A stretch of DNA of 64,000 nt, from contig NZ_VDFP01000012.1 in the NCBI RefSeq assembly GCF_009600985.1, positions 17,298 to 81,297 on the forward strand, given 5' to 3'. Below the pieces are notes generated by a model, which saw only the letters and a program-made list of their open reading frames with translations, was not told where the DNA came from and did not search any database. How positions within the stretch are numbered: position 1 is the stretch's first letter; the number at the start of each line of letters is the position of its first letter. Positions 9,172 to 17,425 of the stretch are shown here, in pieces. This stretch comes from Companilactobacillus halodurans (GTDB lineage Bacteria > Bacillota > Bacilli > Lactobacillales > Lactobacillaceae). The position numbers and the translations under genes were made by a program.

Positions 9172-10410
9172 ATGTATATGACATCTAATGCAGATAATAG
9201 TCCTGAACCGAATAATTATTGGAAACGAAATTTAATCGTTTTATGGTTCAGTACTTTTGTATCAGGTATCGGCTTCAGTATGATAACACCCTTTATGCCA
9301 TTATACATTAACCAGTTAGGTAATTTCACCAAAAGTCAGCTCGTCATCTGGAATGGTATCGCCTTTTCATCGACGTTTCTCGTCATGGCGATAATTTCAC
9401 CAATTTGGGGTAAAATTGCCGATCGACGCGGTCGTAAGTTAATGCTGATTCGAGCTTCTCTAGGTATGGCTATCGTTATATTCCTTCAAGCCTTCGTTAC
9501 AGCTCCATGGCAATTAGTTGTTTTACGACTCCTTCAAGGTGTCTTTTCAGGATTCGTCAGCAACGCTAATACCTTGATTGCGTCAACAGCCCCACGTTCA
9601 GAAAGCGGACAGGCTCTTGGTACTCTAAACACTGGAGTCATTTCAGGAACGCTTTTAGGACCTTTGGTCGGTGGTGTCATCGCGCAGTATTTTGGTTATC
9701 GCATACCATTTATGATAACCAGTACATTGCTATTCATTGCCTTTATTTTGGTAATAATCTTTATCCAAGAGGATTTCAAACCAATTCCAAAAGGACAAGA
9801 AGAATCAACTAAAGAGATTTTCCACAAGTTGAAAAATCCTAATCTGATTTTGGCAATGTTCGTTACGACTATGATCGTGCAAACATCGAATAACTCGATT
9901 AATCCAATCATCAGTTTGTATGTTAAACAATTGATGCATAATTCTAGTCAAGTCACCTTAGTAGCCGGCGTAGTTGCTGCAATGCCAGGGATTGCCAACA
10001 TTATCGCTGCCCCAAGATTTGGAGCTTTGGGAGATAAAATTGGTACTGGTAAAATTCTGGTTGGTGGTTTGATTTTTGCAATACTTGTCTATATTCCACA
10101 GGCATTTGTTACTAATGTTTGGCAACTAGCAGTTTTGCGATTCTTAGTTGGTATTTCTGATGCTTGTTTGGTACCACAAATTCAAACCATCTTGGCCAAA
10201 TACACTGATGCCAAATACACCGGTCGAATCTTTGGATATAATCAGTCATTCCAATCAGTTGGTAATGTCTGTGGACCATTGCTAGGTTCTTCTATCTCAA
10301 GTGTCTTGAGTTATTCCTCTGTCTTCTTGAGCACTAGTTTCCTAGCCTTGATCAACTTTACCTGGGTATTTTCACACTTGAAGTTAAAGAAGAATAAACC
10401 AAAAAAATAA
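9172..10410 (+). CDS. MFS drug:H+ antiporter (DHA1 / PmrA-like)
   Basis: About 12 membrane helices; the cytoplasmic loop motif GKIADRRGRKLM follows TM2, and GVISGTLLGPLVGG is the antiporter motif C in TM5, which marks a drug-efflux rather than a sugar-uptake MFS. About 412 residues. A GAAAGGA Shine-Dalgarno precedes candidate starts TTG 9169, ATG 9172 and ATG 9178; spacing fits the ATGs. No adjacent regulator; it is transcribed alone up to the terminator at 10411. Substrate unknown. Confidence 0.8.
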   Translation: MYMTSNADNSPEPNNYWKRNLIVLWFSTFVSGIGFSMITPFMPLYINQLGNFTKSQLVIWNGIAFSSTFLVMAIISPIWGKIADRRGRKLMLIRASLGMAIVIFLQAFVTAPWQLVVLRLLQGVFSGFVSNANTLIASTAPRSESGQALGTLNTGVISGTLLGPLVGGVIAQYFGYRIPFMITSTLLFIAFILVIIFIQEDFKPIPKGQEESTKEIFHKLKNPNLILAMFVTTMIVQTSNNSINPIISLYVKQLMHNSSQVTLVAGVVAAMPGIANIIAAPRFGALGDKIGTGKILVGGLIFAILVYIPQAFVTNVWQLAVLRFLVGISDACLVPQIQTILAKYTDAKYTGRIFGYNQSFQSVGNVCGPLLGSSISSVLSYSSVFLSTSFLALINFTWVFSHLKLKKNKPKK

Positions 10411-10436
10411 GCCATCCGAACGGATGACTTTTTTTA
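10411..10436. terminator. Bidirectional terminator between the MFS gene and rpmE2
   Basis: GCCATCC-GAAC-GGATG hairpin with T-runs on both strands (seven T on plus, seven on minus), placed between convergent genes. Confidence 0.85.
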
Positions 10437-10442
10437 TTCGTT

Positions 10443-10691
10443 TTACTTGTTTTGCAAGCCATATTTCTTGTTGAAACGATCGATACGTCCATCTGCTTGA
10501 GCAAACTTTTGTTTACCAGTATAGAAAGGATGTGAATCTGATGAAATTTCAACACGAACTAATGGGTATTCTGTACCTTCATAATCAACTGTTTCACTTG
10601 ATTGAACTGTTGAACCAGCTAAGAACTTCTTACCTGTTGAAGAGTCCATAAATACAACTTGGTGATAATCTGGGTGAATTCCTTGTTTCAT
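10443..10691 (-). CDS. rpmE2: 50S ribosomal protein L31 type B
   Basis: The 82-residue protein begins [18 protein letters not shown] and has the insert and C-terminus of type-B L31. It has no CxxC zinc motif, so it is the zinc-independent paralogue. The start at 10691 is supported by AAAGGAG nine bases upstream; longer in-frame extensions would run through that Shine-Dalgarno. Type B L31 is usually induced when zinc is scarce, but no Zur box was identified here. Confidence 0.93.
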   Translation of the reverse strand: MKQGIHPDYHQVVFMDSSTGKKFLAGSTVQSSETVDYEGTEYPLVRVEISSDSHPFYTGKQKFAQADGRIDRFNKKYGLQNK

Positions 10692-10840
10692 TCTATGTCG
10701 CTCCTTTGCCATAAATCCTTAACGGAAATATAGATTAAATTACTAACAGTGTTTAATATTATCATGAGTTAGCTAATTATTCAATAGATTCCTAATAATG
10801 TAAATTGACTTTTTGGTCAGAAACTGAATCAATCAACCTA

Positions 10841-10872
10841 AAAAAGAGAACGCCAATGGCGTCCTCTTTTTT
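10841..10872 (-). terminator. Terminator of the pyrG-murA unit
   Basis: A stem of AAAAGAG.ACGCCA with its complement is followed by a T-run on the minus strand, 21 bases after the murA stop. It isolates murA from rpmE2. Confidence 0.85.
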
Positions 10873-10893
10873 GATAAATTAAACAATCAAAAA

Positions 10894-12174
10894 TTAAGAT
10901 TCAATCATATCGTCTTCACCAATCAATTTAACATCGGCGTTTAAACAATGCAACTTCCAGACTACTTGATCGTAGCCACGTAAAATATTTTCGGCATGGT
11001 CAATTACCGTTTGACCATCAGCTAATAATCCGGCAATCATTAAACAAGCTCCAGCACGAATCTCATCAGCTGAAACATTAGCACCCTTCAATTTGGCACC
11101 ACCGTGAACAAAGATTAAATCATTTTCACTAGTAATGTCTGCTCCCATCTTATTAAGTTGGGAAATGTGCTTAACTCGTTTAGGATAAATCGTATCAACG
11201 ACCATCGCTTCGCCACTAGCTTTCATCAAAAGTGGCGTAATTGGTTGCTGTAAATCCGTTGCAAAGCCAGGATATGGCATTGTTTTGATATTAACAGCTT
11301 TCAAATTTGGTGATGGTTTAACGTAAATACTATCTTCGCCAACTTCTAAGTTGACTCCCATTTCATCCAGTTTAGCTAAGAAAGCATCCAAGTGCTCGCT
11401 GATGATATTCTTGACGAGAATACCACCACCATTGGCTGCAGCTAAGCTTAGATAAGTTCCTGCTTCAATCCGGTCTGGAATAATTGTGTGTGCATTATTG
11501 GAACGAAGATTATCTACACCTTCAATTCTAATTGTTTCCGTACCTACACCACGAATAACAGCACCCATATTATTCAAAAATGTTGCTAAATCAATGATTT
11601 CTGGTTCCTTAGCGGCATTTTCAATCACAGTTGTCCCCTTAGCCTTAACAGCTGCCAGAATAACATTGATTGTTGCACCGACTGAAACCATATCTAAAAA
11701 GATTTTGGCTCCTTTAAGACCCTCTTGTGGAGCAGTAATAATGATCTGCCCATGTTTGTTCTCAACGTGTGCCCCTAGTGCTTCGAATCCTTTGATATGT
11801 TGATCAATTGGACGTGGTCCAATGTCGTCACCACCAGGAAAACCAACTACTGCTTTACCAAAGCGACCCAGCATGGCACCCATAAAATAATATGAAGCGC
11901 GCAAACTGCTAACTTTTCCACTTGGCAATTCAGCAAATTGAATCTTAGTTGGATCAATTCGCAATACATCATTATTCATTTCTGAAGTAACGTTCATATC
12001 TTTCAAAATAGAACGTAAGTTTTTTACATCTCTAATTTGTGGAACAGAATCTAACACTACCGGTGTTTCAGATAAGATAGCTGCAGGTATCAAAGCGACA
12101 GTGCTATTTTTAGCGCCACCGATCGTTACCTCACCTGATAACTTCTTTCCACCGTTGATTACAAGTTTTTGCAT
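10894..12174 (-). CDS. murA: UDP-N-acetylglucosamine 1-carboxyvinyltransferase, Asp-variant active site
   Basis: Transfers enolpyruvate from PEP to UDP-GlcNAc, the first committed step of peptidoglycan synthesis. The 426 residues, the N-terminal GGAKNSTVALIPA (K22-N23) and the loop IGPRPIDQHIKGFEALGA identify it. The catalytic loop reads PGGDDIG: Asp (D116) stands where most MurA proteins have the Cys attacked by fosfomycin (PGGC). Cys-to-Asp forms are known to stay active and to be fosfomycin-insensitive. It is 34 bases downstream of pyrG and likely co-transcribed. Confidence 0.95.
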   Translation of the reverse strand: MQKLVINGGKKLSGEVTIGGAKNSTVALIPAAILSETPVVLDSVPQIRDVKNLRSILKDMNVTSEMNNDVLRIDPTKIQFAELPSGKVSSLRASYYFMGAMLGRFGKAVVGFPGGDDIGPRPIDQHIKGFEALGAHVENKHGQIIITAPQEGLKGAKIFLDMVSVGATINVILAAVKAKGTTVIENAAKEPEIIDLATFLNNMGAVIRGVGTETIRIEGVDNLRSNNAHTIIPDRIEAGTYLSLAAANGGGILVKNIISEHLDAFLAKLDEMGVNLEVGEDSIYVKPSPNLKAVNIKTMPYPGFATDLQQPITPLLMKASGEAMVVDTIYPKRVKHISQLNKMGADITSENDLIFVHGGAKLKGANVSADEIRAGACLMIAGLLADGQTVIDHAENILRGYDQVVWKLHCLNADVKLIGEDDMIES

Positions 12175-12208
12175 AAGCTTTTTCCTAACTATATTTGACT
12201 ACCGAAGA

Positions 12209-13822
12209 TTACATTTCATCTTCTTCAAGGCCTGAAGCTGCACCGATAAAGCCTTTGAACAAGCCTTCTGGTTTAGTTGGTCTTGATAAGAATTCTGGAT
12301 GGTATTGAGCAGCAATGAAGAACTTGTTTTCAGGAACTTCAATAACTTCAACCAAGTGATTGTCAGGAGATACACCTGAGAATACTAGGCCAAGATCTTC
12401 AAATTGTTTACGATATTCATTGTTAAATTCATATCTGTGACGATGTCTTTCTTGAATAACTGATTGATTGTCATAAGCAGCAGCTGTCTTTGTACCTGGT
12501 TTTAGTTTACATGGATATGAACCCAAACGTAAAGTACCACCACGGTCTTCAACATCTTTTTTATCTGCCATGATATCAATAATCTTGTGTTTAGCATCTG
12601 GATCGATTTCACCAGTTGTTGCATCTTTGATACCAGCAACATCTCGAGCAAATTCGATACTTGCCATTTGCATACCTAAGCAAAGTCCAAGATAAGGAAC
12701 ATCATTTTCACGAGCATACTTAATTGAAGCAATCATGCCTTCTAGTCCACGGCTACCGAAACCACCAGGAACTACGATACCATCTGAATCTTTTAAGTAA
12801 TCAGCAACGTTATCTTCGTTGATGACATCAGCGGAAATTTTTTCAATTTCTATTTCTGTATTATAAACATAACCGGCAGCACGGAGAGCCTCTGTTACAG
12901 AAATGTAAGCATCTTGTAATTTTGTATACTTACCAACCATAGTGATCTTTGTCTTATGCTTCAAGTTGTGAACACGATCAACTAACTTATGCCAATTCTT
13001 CATGTCGGCTGGTTTTGTATCTAAGTGTAGGTAACGACAAACAATATCATCAAAGCTTTGTGCTTGTAAGTTCAATGGAACATCATAAAGTGAACTAGCA
13101 TCACGTGATTCAATAACAGCTTCTGAATCAACATCACAAAATGATGCAATTTTGTCTTTCATGCTTTGTGGCATTGGAAGTTCAGTACGAACAACCAAAA
13201 TGTTAGGTTGAATACCAATTCCACGTAGTTCTTTAACACTGTGTTGTGTTGGTTTAGTCTTCATTTCACCAGCAGCCTTCAAGTAAGGAACTAATGATGT
13301 GTGAATATAAACAACATTTTCTGAGCCAACTTCGGCTTTCATTTGACGCAATGCTTCCAAATATGGTTGTGATTCGATATCACCAACAGTACCACCAACT
13401 TCGGTAATGATTACATCTGAATCAGTAGTTGAAGCAGCACGCATGATCTTTTGCTTGATCATATCAGTAATATGTGGAATAACTTGCACAGTTGCTCCGT
13501 TGTAATCACCACGACGTTCGCGACGAATTACTTCGGAATAGATTTTACCAGTTGTAACGTTTGAATATTTGTTCAAATCGTTATCGATAAATCTTTCATA
13601 ATGTCCTAAATCAAGGTCAGTTTCTGTACCATCGTTAGTAACAAAAACTTCACCATGTTGATATGGGCTCATTGTTCCTGGGTCCACATTGATATAGGGA
13701 TCAAATTTTTGCATTGTAACCTTTAGGCCGCGATTCTTTAAAAGTCTTCCAAGGGATGCGGCAACAATTCCCTTACCTAATGATGAAACGACTCCACCTG
13801 TAATAAAAATGTATTTAGTCAT
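12209..13822 (-). CDS. pyrG: CTP synthase
   Basis: Makes CTP from UTP, ATP and glutamine. The synthetase domain starts with [17 protein letters not shown], and the class I glutamine amidotransferase domain has the nucleophile in GLCLGMQMA and HPEF near the end. The 537-residue form starts at the ATG at 13822, five bases after GGAGG; the longer GTG form would overlap that Shine-Dalgarno. The leader (13835-13927) carries a promoter starting at GGGC and an intrinsic terminator, the arrangement of CTP-controlled reiterative-transcription attenuation known for Gram-positive pyrG. Confidence 0.97.
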   Translation of the reverse strand: MTKYIFITGGVVSSLGKGIVAASLGRLLKNRGLKVTMQKFDPYINVDPGTMSPYQHGEVFVTNDGTETDLDLGHYERFIDNDLNKYSNVTTGKIYSEVIRRERRGDYNGATVQVIPHITDMIKQKIMRAASTTDSDVIITEVGGTVGDIESQPYLEALRQMKAEVGSENVVYIHTSLVPYLKAAGEMKTKPTQHSVKELRGIGIQPNILVVRTELPMPQSMKDKIASFCDVDSEAVIESRDASSLYDVPLNLQAQSFDDIVCRYLHLDTKPADMKNWHKLVDRVHNLKHKTKITMVGKYTKLQDAYISVTEALRAAGYVYNTEIEIEKISADVINEDNVADYLKDSDGIVVPGGFGSRGLEGMIASIKYARENDVPYLGLCLGMQMASIEFARDVAGIKDATTGEIDPDAKHKIIDIMADKKDVEDRGGTLRLGSYPCKLKPGTKTAAAYDNQSVIQERHRHRYEFNNEYRKQFEDLGLVFSGVSPDNHLVEVIEVPENKFFIAAQYHPEFLSRPTKPEGLFKGFIGAASGLEEDEM

Positions 13823-13863
13823 ATCTTCCTCCACATATTGTTTCTAGGGATTTCTCACTCACA

Positions 13864-13903
13864 AAAATAAAAAAGTCCCCTATTCTGCATGAACAGGGAA
13901 CTT
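13864..13903 (-). terminator. pyrG leader attenuator (intrinsic terminator)
   Basis: On the minus strand AAGT.CCCTGTTC pairs with GAATAGGGGACTT (13873-13903) and is followed by six T, all between the pyrG promoter and the start codon. The CCCT in the upstream arm could pair with extra G residues added at the 5' end when CTP is low, which would disrupt the terminator. Confidence 0.8.
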
Positions 13904-13924
13904 GAAGTTGTCTATCTAATAGAG

Positions 13925-13963
13925 CCCGAACTATATAATACCGTGATATGTTCGAGTCGTCAA
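13925..13963 (-). promoter_or_regulatory. pyrG promoter with GGGC initiation site
   Basis: Reading the minus strand: TTGACG (13958-13963), a 17-nt spacer, TATTAT (13935-13940), then the initially transcribed GGGCTC starting at 13927. A start of GGGC followed by a downstream attenuator is the signature of G reiteration at low CTP described for Bacillus and Lactococcus pyrG. Confidence 0.8.
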
Positions 13964-13981
13964 ACTTTTAATTCGAAAATT

Positions 13982-14644
13982 TTATTTATTTGTATCGTCG
14001 TCGTCTTTGTCGCTGTCATCATCATCATCGTCGTCTTCATCAGACAAGTCGATATCTTCGTCGTCAGCGTCATCATCGTCCGCATCAAATTCTGAAAGTT
14101 GGCCTTCGATACCATCTTCCAAACTGTCATCATGTGGATCGTCGTCATCGTCATCAACGGTTATATCAGAATTAGAGAACTTAGACAAGTCAGGACCATT
14201 GTCAGATGAACCATTGTCATCATCGTCATCATCCATATCGGATACATCTAAATCGTTGTCATCGTCGTAGTCGACAACATCATCATCTTCATCGTCATCG
14301 CTTAAGAAGGCATTAACTTTTTGAGCAGCCTTATGGGCATTTTCAGATCCATTGTCTTCAGGGTGATTTACTTCCTCATCAACTGAATCATATGGATACC
14401 ATTTACGTAATCCCCAAACATTTTCCCCAAGTGAAAGAAAACTACCATCATTGTTCAAATCTGTATAAAATTGAGGAAGAGATTGCTTGACCTCTTCGTC
14501 AGATCTGCCCAAGTAGTCTTGGATTTCGTTAACGATGTCAGAAAAATTCATTACTTTTTTATCATTGTTGTTAAGAATCTCATAAGCTACCTCGATCAGT
14601 GAGAGCTCGCTTTTATCTTGATCCTTGAATTTATCAAACTTCAA
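13982..14644 (-). CDS. rpoE: RNA polymerase delta subunit
   Basis: Accessory RNA polymerase subunit that accelerates enzyme recycling and lowers non-specific binding. The N-terminal half (about 1-95, KFDKFKDQDKSELSLIEVAYEIL...) is the winged-helix HARE-HTH fold; the rest is an almost unbroken Asp/Glu tail that acts as a nucleic-acid mimic. At 220 residues the acidic tail is long for the family. Start is TTG at 14644, with AAAGGA 11 nt upstream and a perfect palindrome between them. It precedes pyrG as in Bacillus, but pyrG has its own promoter. Confidence 0.95.
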   Translation of the reverse strand: MKFDKFKDQDKSELSLIEVAYEILNNNDKKVMNFSDIVNEIQDYLGRSDEEVKQSLPQFYTDLNNDGSFLSLGENVWGLRKWYPYDSVDEEVNHPEDNGSENAHKAAQKVNAFLSDDDEDDDVVDYDDDNDLDVSDMDDDDDDNGSSDNGPDLSKFSNSDITVDDDDDDPHDDSLEDGIEGQLSEFDADDDDADDEDIDLSDEDDDDDDDSDKDDDDTNK

Positions 14645-14656
14645 ACGTGTACACGT
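14645..14656 (-). promoter_or_regulatory. 12-bp perfect palindrome between the rpoE Shine-Dalgarno and start
   Basis: ACGTGTACACGT fills the whole spacer between AAAGGA and the TTG start. In mRNA it could fold only weakly as a hairpin, or in DNA serve as a dyad binding site just downstream of the predicted promoter. Confidence 0.45.
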
Positions 14657-14679
14657 CCTTTCACAGCGTCTTACTTATA

Positions 14680-14708
14680 ATCATATCGGCTCAGGCACCA
14701 AAAATCAA
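14680..14708 (-). promoter_or_regulatory. Predicted rpoE promoter
   Basis: On the minus strand TTGATT (14703-14708) and TATGAT (14680-14685) are 17 nt apart. The -35 lies inside the last codons of the upstream DUF1934 gene. Confidence 0.55.
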
Positions 14709-15131
14709 TCTAAATTTATAATTACCTATTACATTATTGTCGTAAATCAAGTCATAATCAATGTTTATTTTACCTGAAAGTGGATTATTTAAAATTTCAA
14801 TCTTGGAATCTTTGGTAAAAGTTCCCAAAGGCAAGACTCCATATTCAGTTTCCAAATGCCCACTGTTATGCTTATTATGTGTAAAATACAAGAGTGAAGC
14901 AAGATTTTTGGACTTTGCTACTCGCTTTAAGTGAATTTCACCCTCATCGGTAATCTTAACTAAGATTGAAGCCGTATCATCATTATCTAGACTTTCATTA
15001 AATTTTAAATAAACTGAATTTCCAATCTGAGTGAACTTACCCGGTTCGGCAATTTTAGTGTGTGTTAATTCCCCAGATTGTAATGTCTCAATGTTTAACT
15101 CTACATTTATATCAAAACTATTATTTTCCAA
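14691..15131 (-). CDS. DUF1934 (YwiB-like) beta-barrel protein
   Basis: A 146-residue soluble protein with no signal peptide, predicted mostly beta-strand. The family is small calycin-like proteins of unknown function found next to rpoE in lactobacilli, exactly as here (46 bases upstream of rpoE). Start TTG with GAGG nine bases before. Divergent from lipL. I recognise it by context and length more than by a hard motif. Confidence 0.65.
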   Translation of the reverse strand: MENNSFDINVELNIETLQSGELTHTKIAEPGKFTQIGNSVYLKFNESLDNDDTASILVKITDEGEIHLKRVAKSKNLASLLYFTHNKHNSGHLETEYGVLPLGTFTKDSKIEILNNPLSGKINIDYDLIYDNNVIGNYKFRLIFGA

Positions 15132-15186
15132 TACTTACTGCCTCTACATGATAAAATTATATTAATTAATTAAAAGAAGTGATTAA

Positions 15187-15999
15187 GTGAACAACACTAT
15201 TATATTATACGACCAAGAAATAAGCTCTAATAAAGATATGCTTGTCCCATTTTCAGATACCGGTGCTATTTTAAAATTTGTTTCCGAAAATAATCAACCC
15301 GTGATTCACTTTTGGGTCACCCCACCAACGGTGATTCTAGGAATGCAAGACAAGCGTCTCCCTAACTTACAAGCTGGTTTGCAAATGTTATCGCAGAGAA
15401 ATTACCTATATTATTTACGTAATTCTGGCGGGCTTGGTGTCGTGACTGACCCCGGAATCTTAAATTGTTCTCTTTTCTTACCTAATAAAGATAATTTCTT
15501 GATCGATGATGCTTATAACAAAATTTATCGTCTTTTAAAGGATTCCTTCTCCAAAGATATCAAAACTGGCGAAATCGTCAACTCTTATTGTCCAGGAACT
15601 TTTGATTTGAGCATTGCTGACAAAAAGTTTGCTGGCATCTCGCAACGTCGAGCTGGCAATGGTGTAGCTGTAATGGCTTATATCAGTATCAATGGCAATC
15701 AAAAAAAACGTGGTCAACTAATGAAAGACTTCTACGAAGTATCTAACTTCCCCAAAAGTCAAAAGTTTGATTATCCTGATGTTAATCCACGAGTAATGGA
15801 AAACTTAGATCAACTGTTAGATACTAAATTAACGATTACGATGGCTAAGGAAAGAATTTTACACACTATCAGGCAAGAATATCAAGTCGATCAAAAAGAA
15901 TTCTTTATTATCCAAAATTCACTTCCCTATCAAGAAGCCTATAATTCAACATTAAATGATCTTCTTAAAAGAAATAAAGCCCTATTGGAGGAAAAATAA
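15187..15999 (+). CDS. lipL: Octanoyl-[GcvH]:protein N-octanoyltransferase (LipL family)
   Basis: BPL/LplA/LipB-fold protein of 270 residues that moves octanoyl or lipoyl groups between GcvH and E2 domains. It has RNSGGLGVV, the SYCPG(T)FDLS motif whose Cys (C135) aligns with the catalytic C150 of B. subtilis LipL, and KKFAGISQRR with the conserved lysine. GTG start, weak AGAAGTGA site. It runs directly into the HD-domain gene (stop and start adjacent), a pairing also seen in Bacillus (ywfL-ywfO). A lipoate ligase role cannot be excluded. Confidence 0.8.
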   Translation: MNNTIILYDQEISSNKDMLVPFSDTGAILKFVSENNQPVIHFWVTPPTVILGMQDKRLPNLQAGLQMLSQRNYLYYLRNSGGLGVVTDPGILNCSLFLPNKDNFLIDDAYNKIYRLLKDSFSKDIKTGEIVNSYCPGTFDLSIADKKFAGISQRRAGNGVAVMAYISINGNQKKRGQLMKDFYEVSNFPKSQKFDYPDVNPRVMENLDQLLDTKLTITMAKERILHTIRQEYQVDQKEFFIIQNSLPYQEAYNSTLNDLLKRNKALLEEK

Positions 16000-17340
16000 A
16001 TGACTTATAATTTAGAAATGCTACCACGAGAAAAGGTTTTTCGCGATCCTATTCATAATTATATCCACGTCCAACATAAAGTCATTCTTGACTTGATTAA
16101 TACGAAGGAATTTCAACGTCTACGTCGAGTCAAACAATTAGGAACTTCGTCATTTACTTTCCAAGGCGCCGAACATTCTCGATTCACTCATTGTATGGGT
16201 GTTTACGAAATAACTCGCCAAATCTGTGACAATTTCCAAAGAAACTATCCTACTAAGAAACCTGGCGATGGACTTTGGAACGATGACGAAAGAATCGTTG
16301 CCTTGTGCGCTGCCTTATTGCACGACGTCGGCCACGGTGCTTACTCGCATACTTTTGAGCATATCTTCAACACTGATCACGAGATGTGGACCCAAAAAAT
16401 CATCACATCCCCTGAAACAGAAATCAATCAAGTTTTGAAAAAAGTTGCACCTGATTTCCCCGAAAAAGTTGCCAGCGTAATTGCTCACACCTATCCCAAT
16501 CCTCAAGTCGTGCAAATGATTTCTAGTCAAATTGACGCCGACAGAATGGATTACTTGTTGCGTGATGCCTATTTCACAGGCACCAAGTATGGAATGTTCG
16601 ATTTAACAAGAATTTTGCGTGTCATGCGTCCATATAAAGGTGGAATTGCTTTTGACAACGACGGGATGCATGCTGTTGAAGACTATGTTTTATGTCGTTT
16701 CCAAATGTATCAACAGGTTTATTTCCACCCAGTGTCACGCGGAATGGAAGTCGTTTTGACTAAATTGTTGCAACGGGCTAAGGATCTTTATGAACACAAC
16801 CATATGAATGGCTTTGAAATGCCAAGTCTTTTGATTCCTTTCTTTGAAAACAAGGTCACAATTGACGACTACTTACTTTTAGATGACGGCATCTTAAATA
16901 CTTATTTCACTCTTTGGCAATATTATCCTGACGAAATTTTAAAAGATTTATCTTATCGTTTTCTTTCACGTAAACCTTTCAAATCAGCTGAATACGACCA
17001 CAAGACAAAGCATCTTTTGCCTGAATTAGCTGACATCGTTGAAAGCGTTGGGTTTGATAAAAAATATTACACAGCAACTAATACCAGTTATGATCTGCCA
17101 TATGATGTTTACAATCCTAATTCCAATAAGAGTCGGACTCAAATTGAAATCATGCAAGATGATGGTTCATTGATTGAATTATCGACTGTCAGTCGTTTGG
17201 TCAGAGCTTTGACAGGAAAGATTTTGGGCGATGAAAGATTGTACTTCCCTAAATCGATGTTGACTCAACAATCAGATGAGATTTTTGGCTCTGATTATGA
17301 AAAATTCCAGAAACATATTCACAACAACAAAATTGTTTAG
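16000..17340 (+). CDS. HD-domain deoxynucleoside triphosphate hydrolase (YwfO / EF1143-like)
   Basis: Hydrolyses dNTPs to deoxynucleoside and triphosphate. Metal ligands of the HD domain are visible as H64 (RFTHCMGVYE), H108-D109 (LLHDVGHGAYSH) and the later SQIDADRMDYLLRDA segment; 446 residues matches this SAMHD1-related subgroup. The start codon follows the lipL stop without a gap and GGAGG lies within the lipL end, so translation is coupled. Confidence 0.85.
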   Translation: MTYNLEMLPREKVFRDPIHNYIHVQHKVILDLINTKEFQRLRRVKQLGTSSFTFQGAEHSRFTHCMGVYEITRQICDNFQRNYPTKKPGDGLWNDDERIVALCAALLHDVGHGAYSHTFEHIFNTDHEMWTQKIITSPETEINQVLKKVAPDFPEKVASVIAHTYPNPQVVQMISSQIDADRMDYLLRDAYFTGTKYGMFDLTRILRVMRPYKGGIAFDNDGMHAVEDYVLCRFQMYQQVYFHPVSRGMEVVLTKLLQRAKDLYEHNHMNGFEMPSLLIPFFENKVTIDDYLLLDDGILNTYFTLWQYYPDEILKDLSYRFLSRKPFKSAEYDHKTKHLLPELADIVESVGFDKKYYTATNTSYDLPYDVYNPNSNKSRTQIEIMQDDGSLIELSTVSRLVRALTGKILGDERLYFPKSMLTQQSDEIFGSDYEKFQKHIHNNKIV

Positions 17341-17425
17341 TCACTATACTTTCAACTTTTCTGTAATTTTATTAGAATATAGCTAAATCAGTTTTAGTAA
17401 AATATCTACTTATTGGGAGGATAAA

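Noticed and set aside
14007..14270. Plus-strand frames rich in Ser opposite rpoE
   Set aside because: They are the antisense of the Asp/Glu codon run of the delta subunit, have no ribosome site and no independent signal.
15600..15700. Possible loss of the LipL catalytic cysteine (Ser after VAVMAYI)
   Set aside because: The catalytic Cys of LipL is the one in SYCPG, which is conserved here (C135); the later Cys is not the nucleophile.
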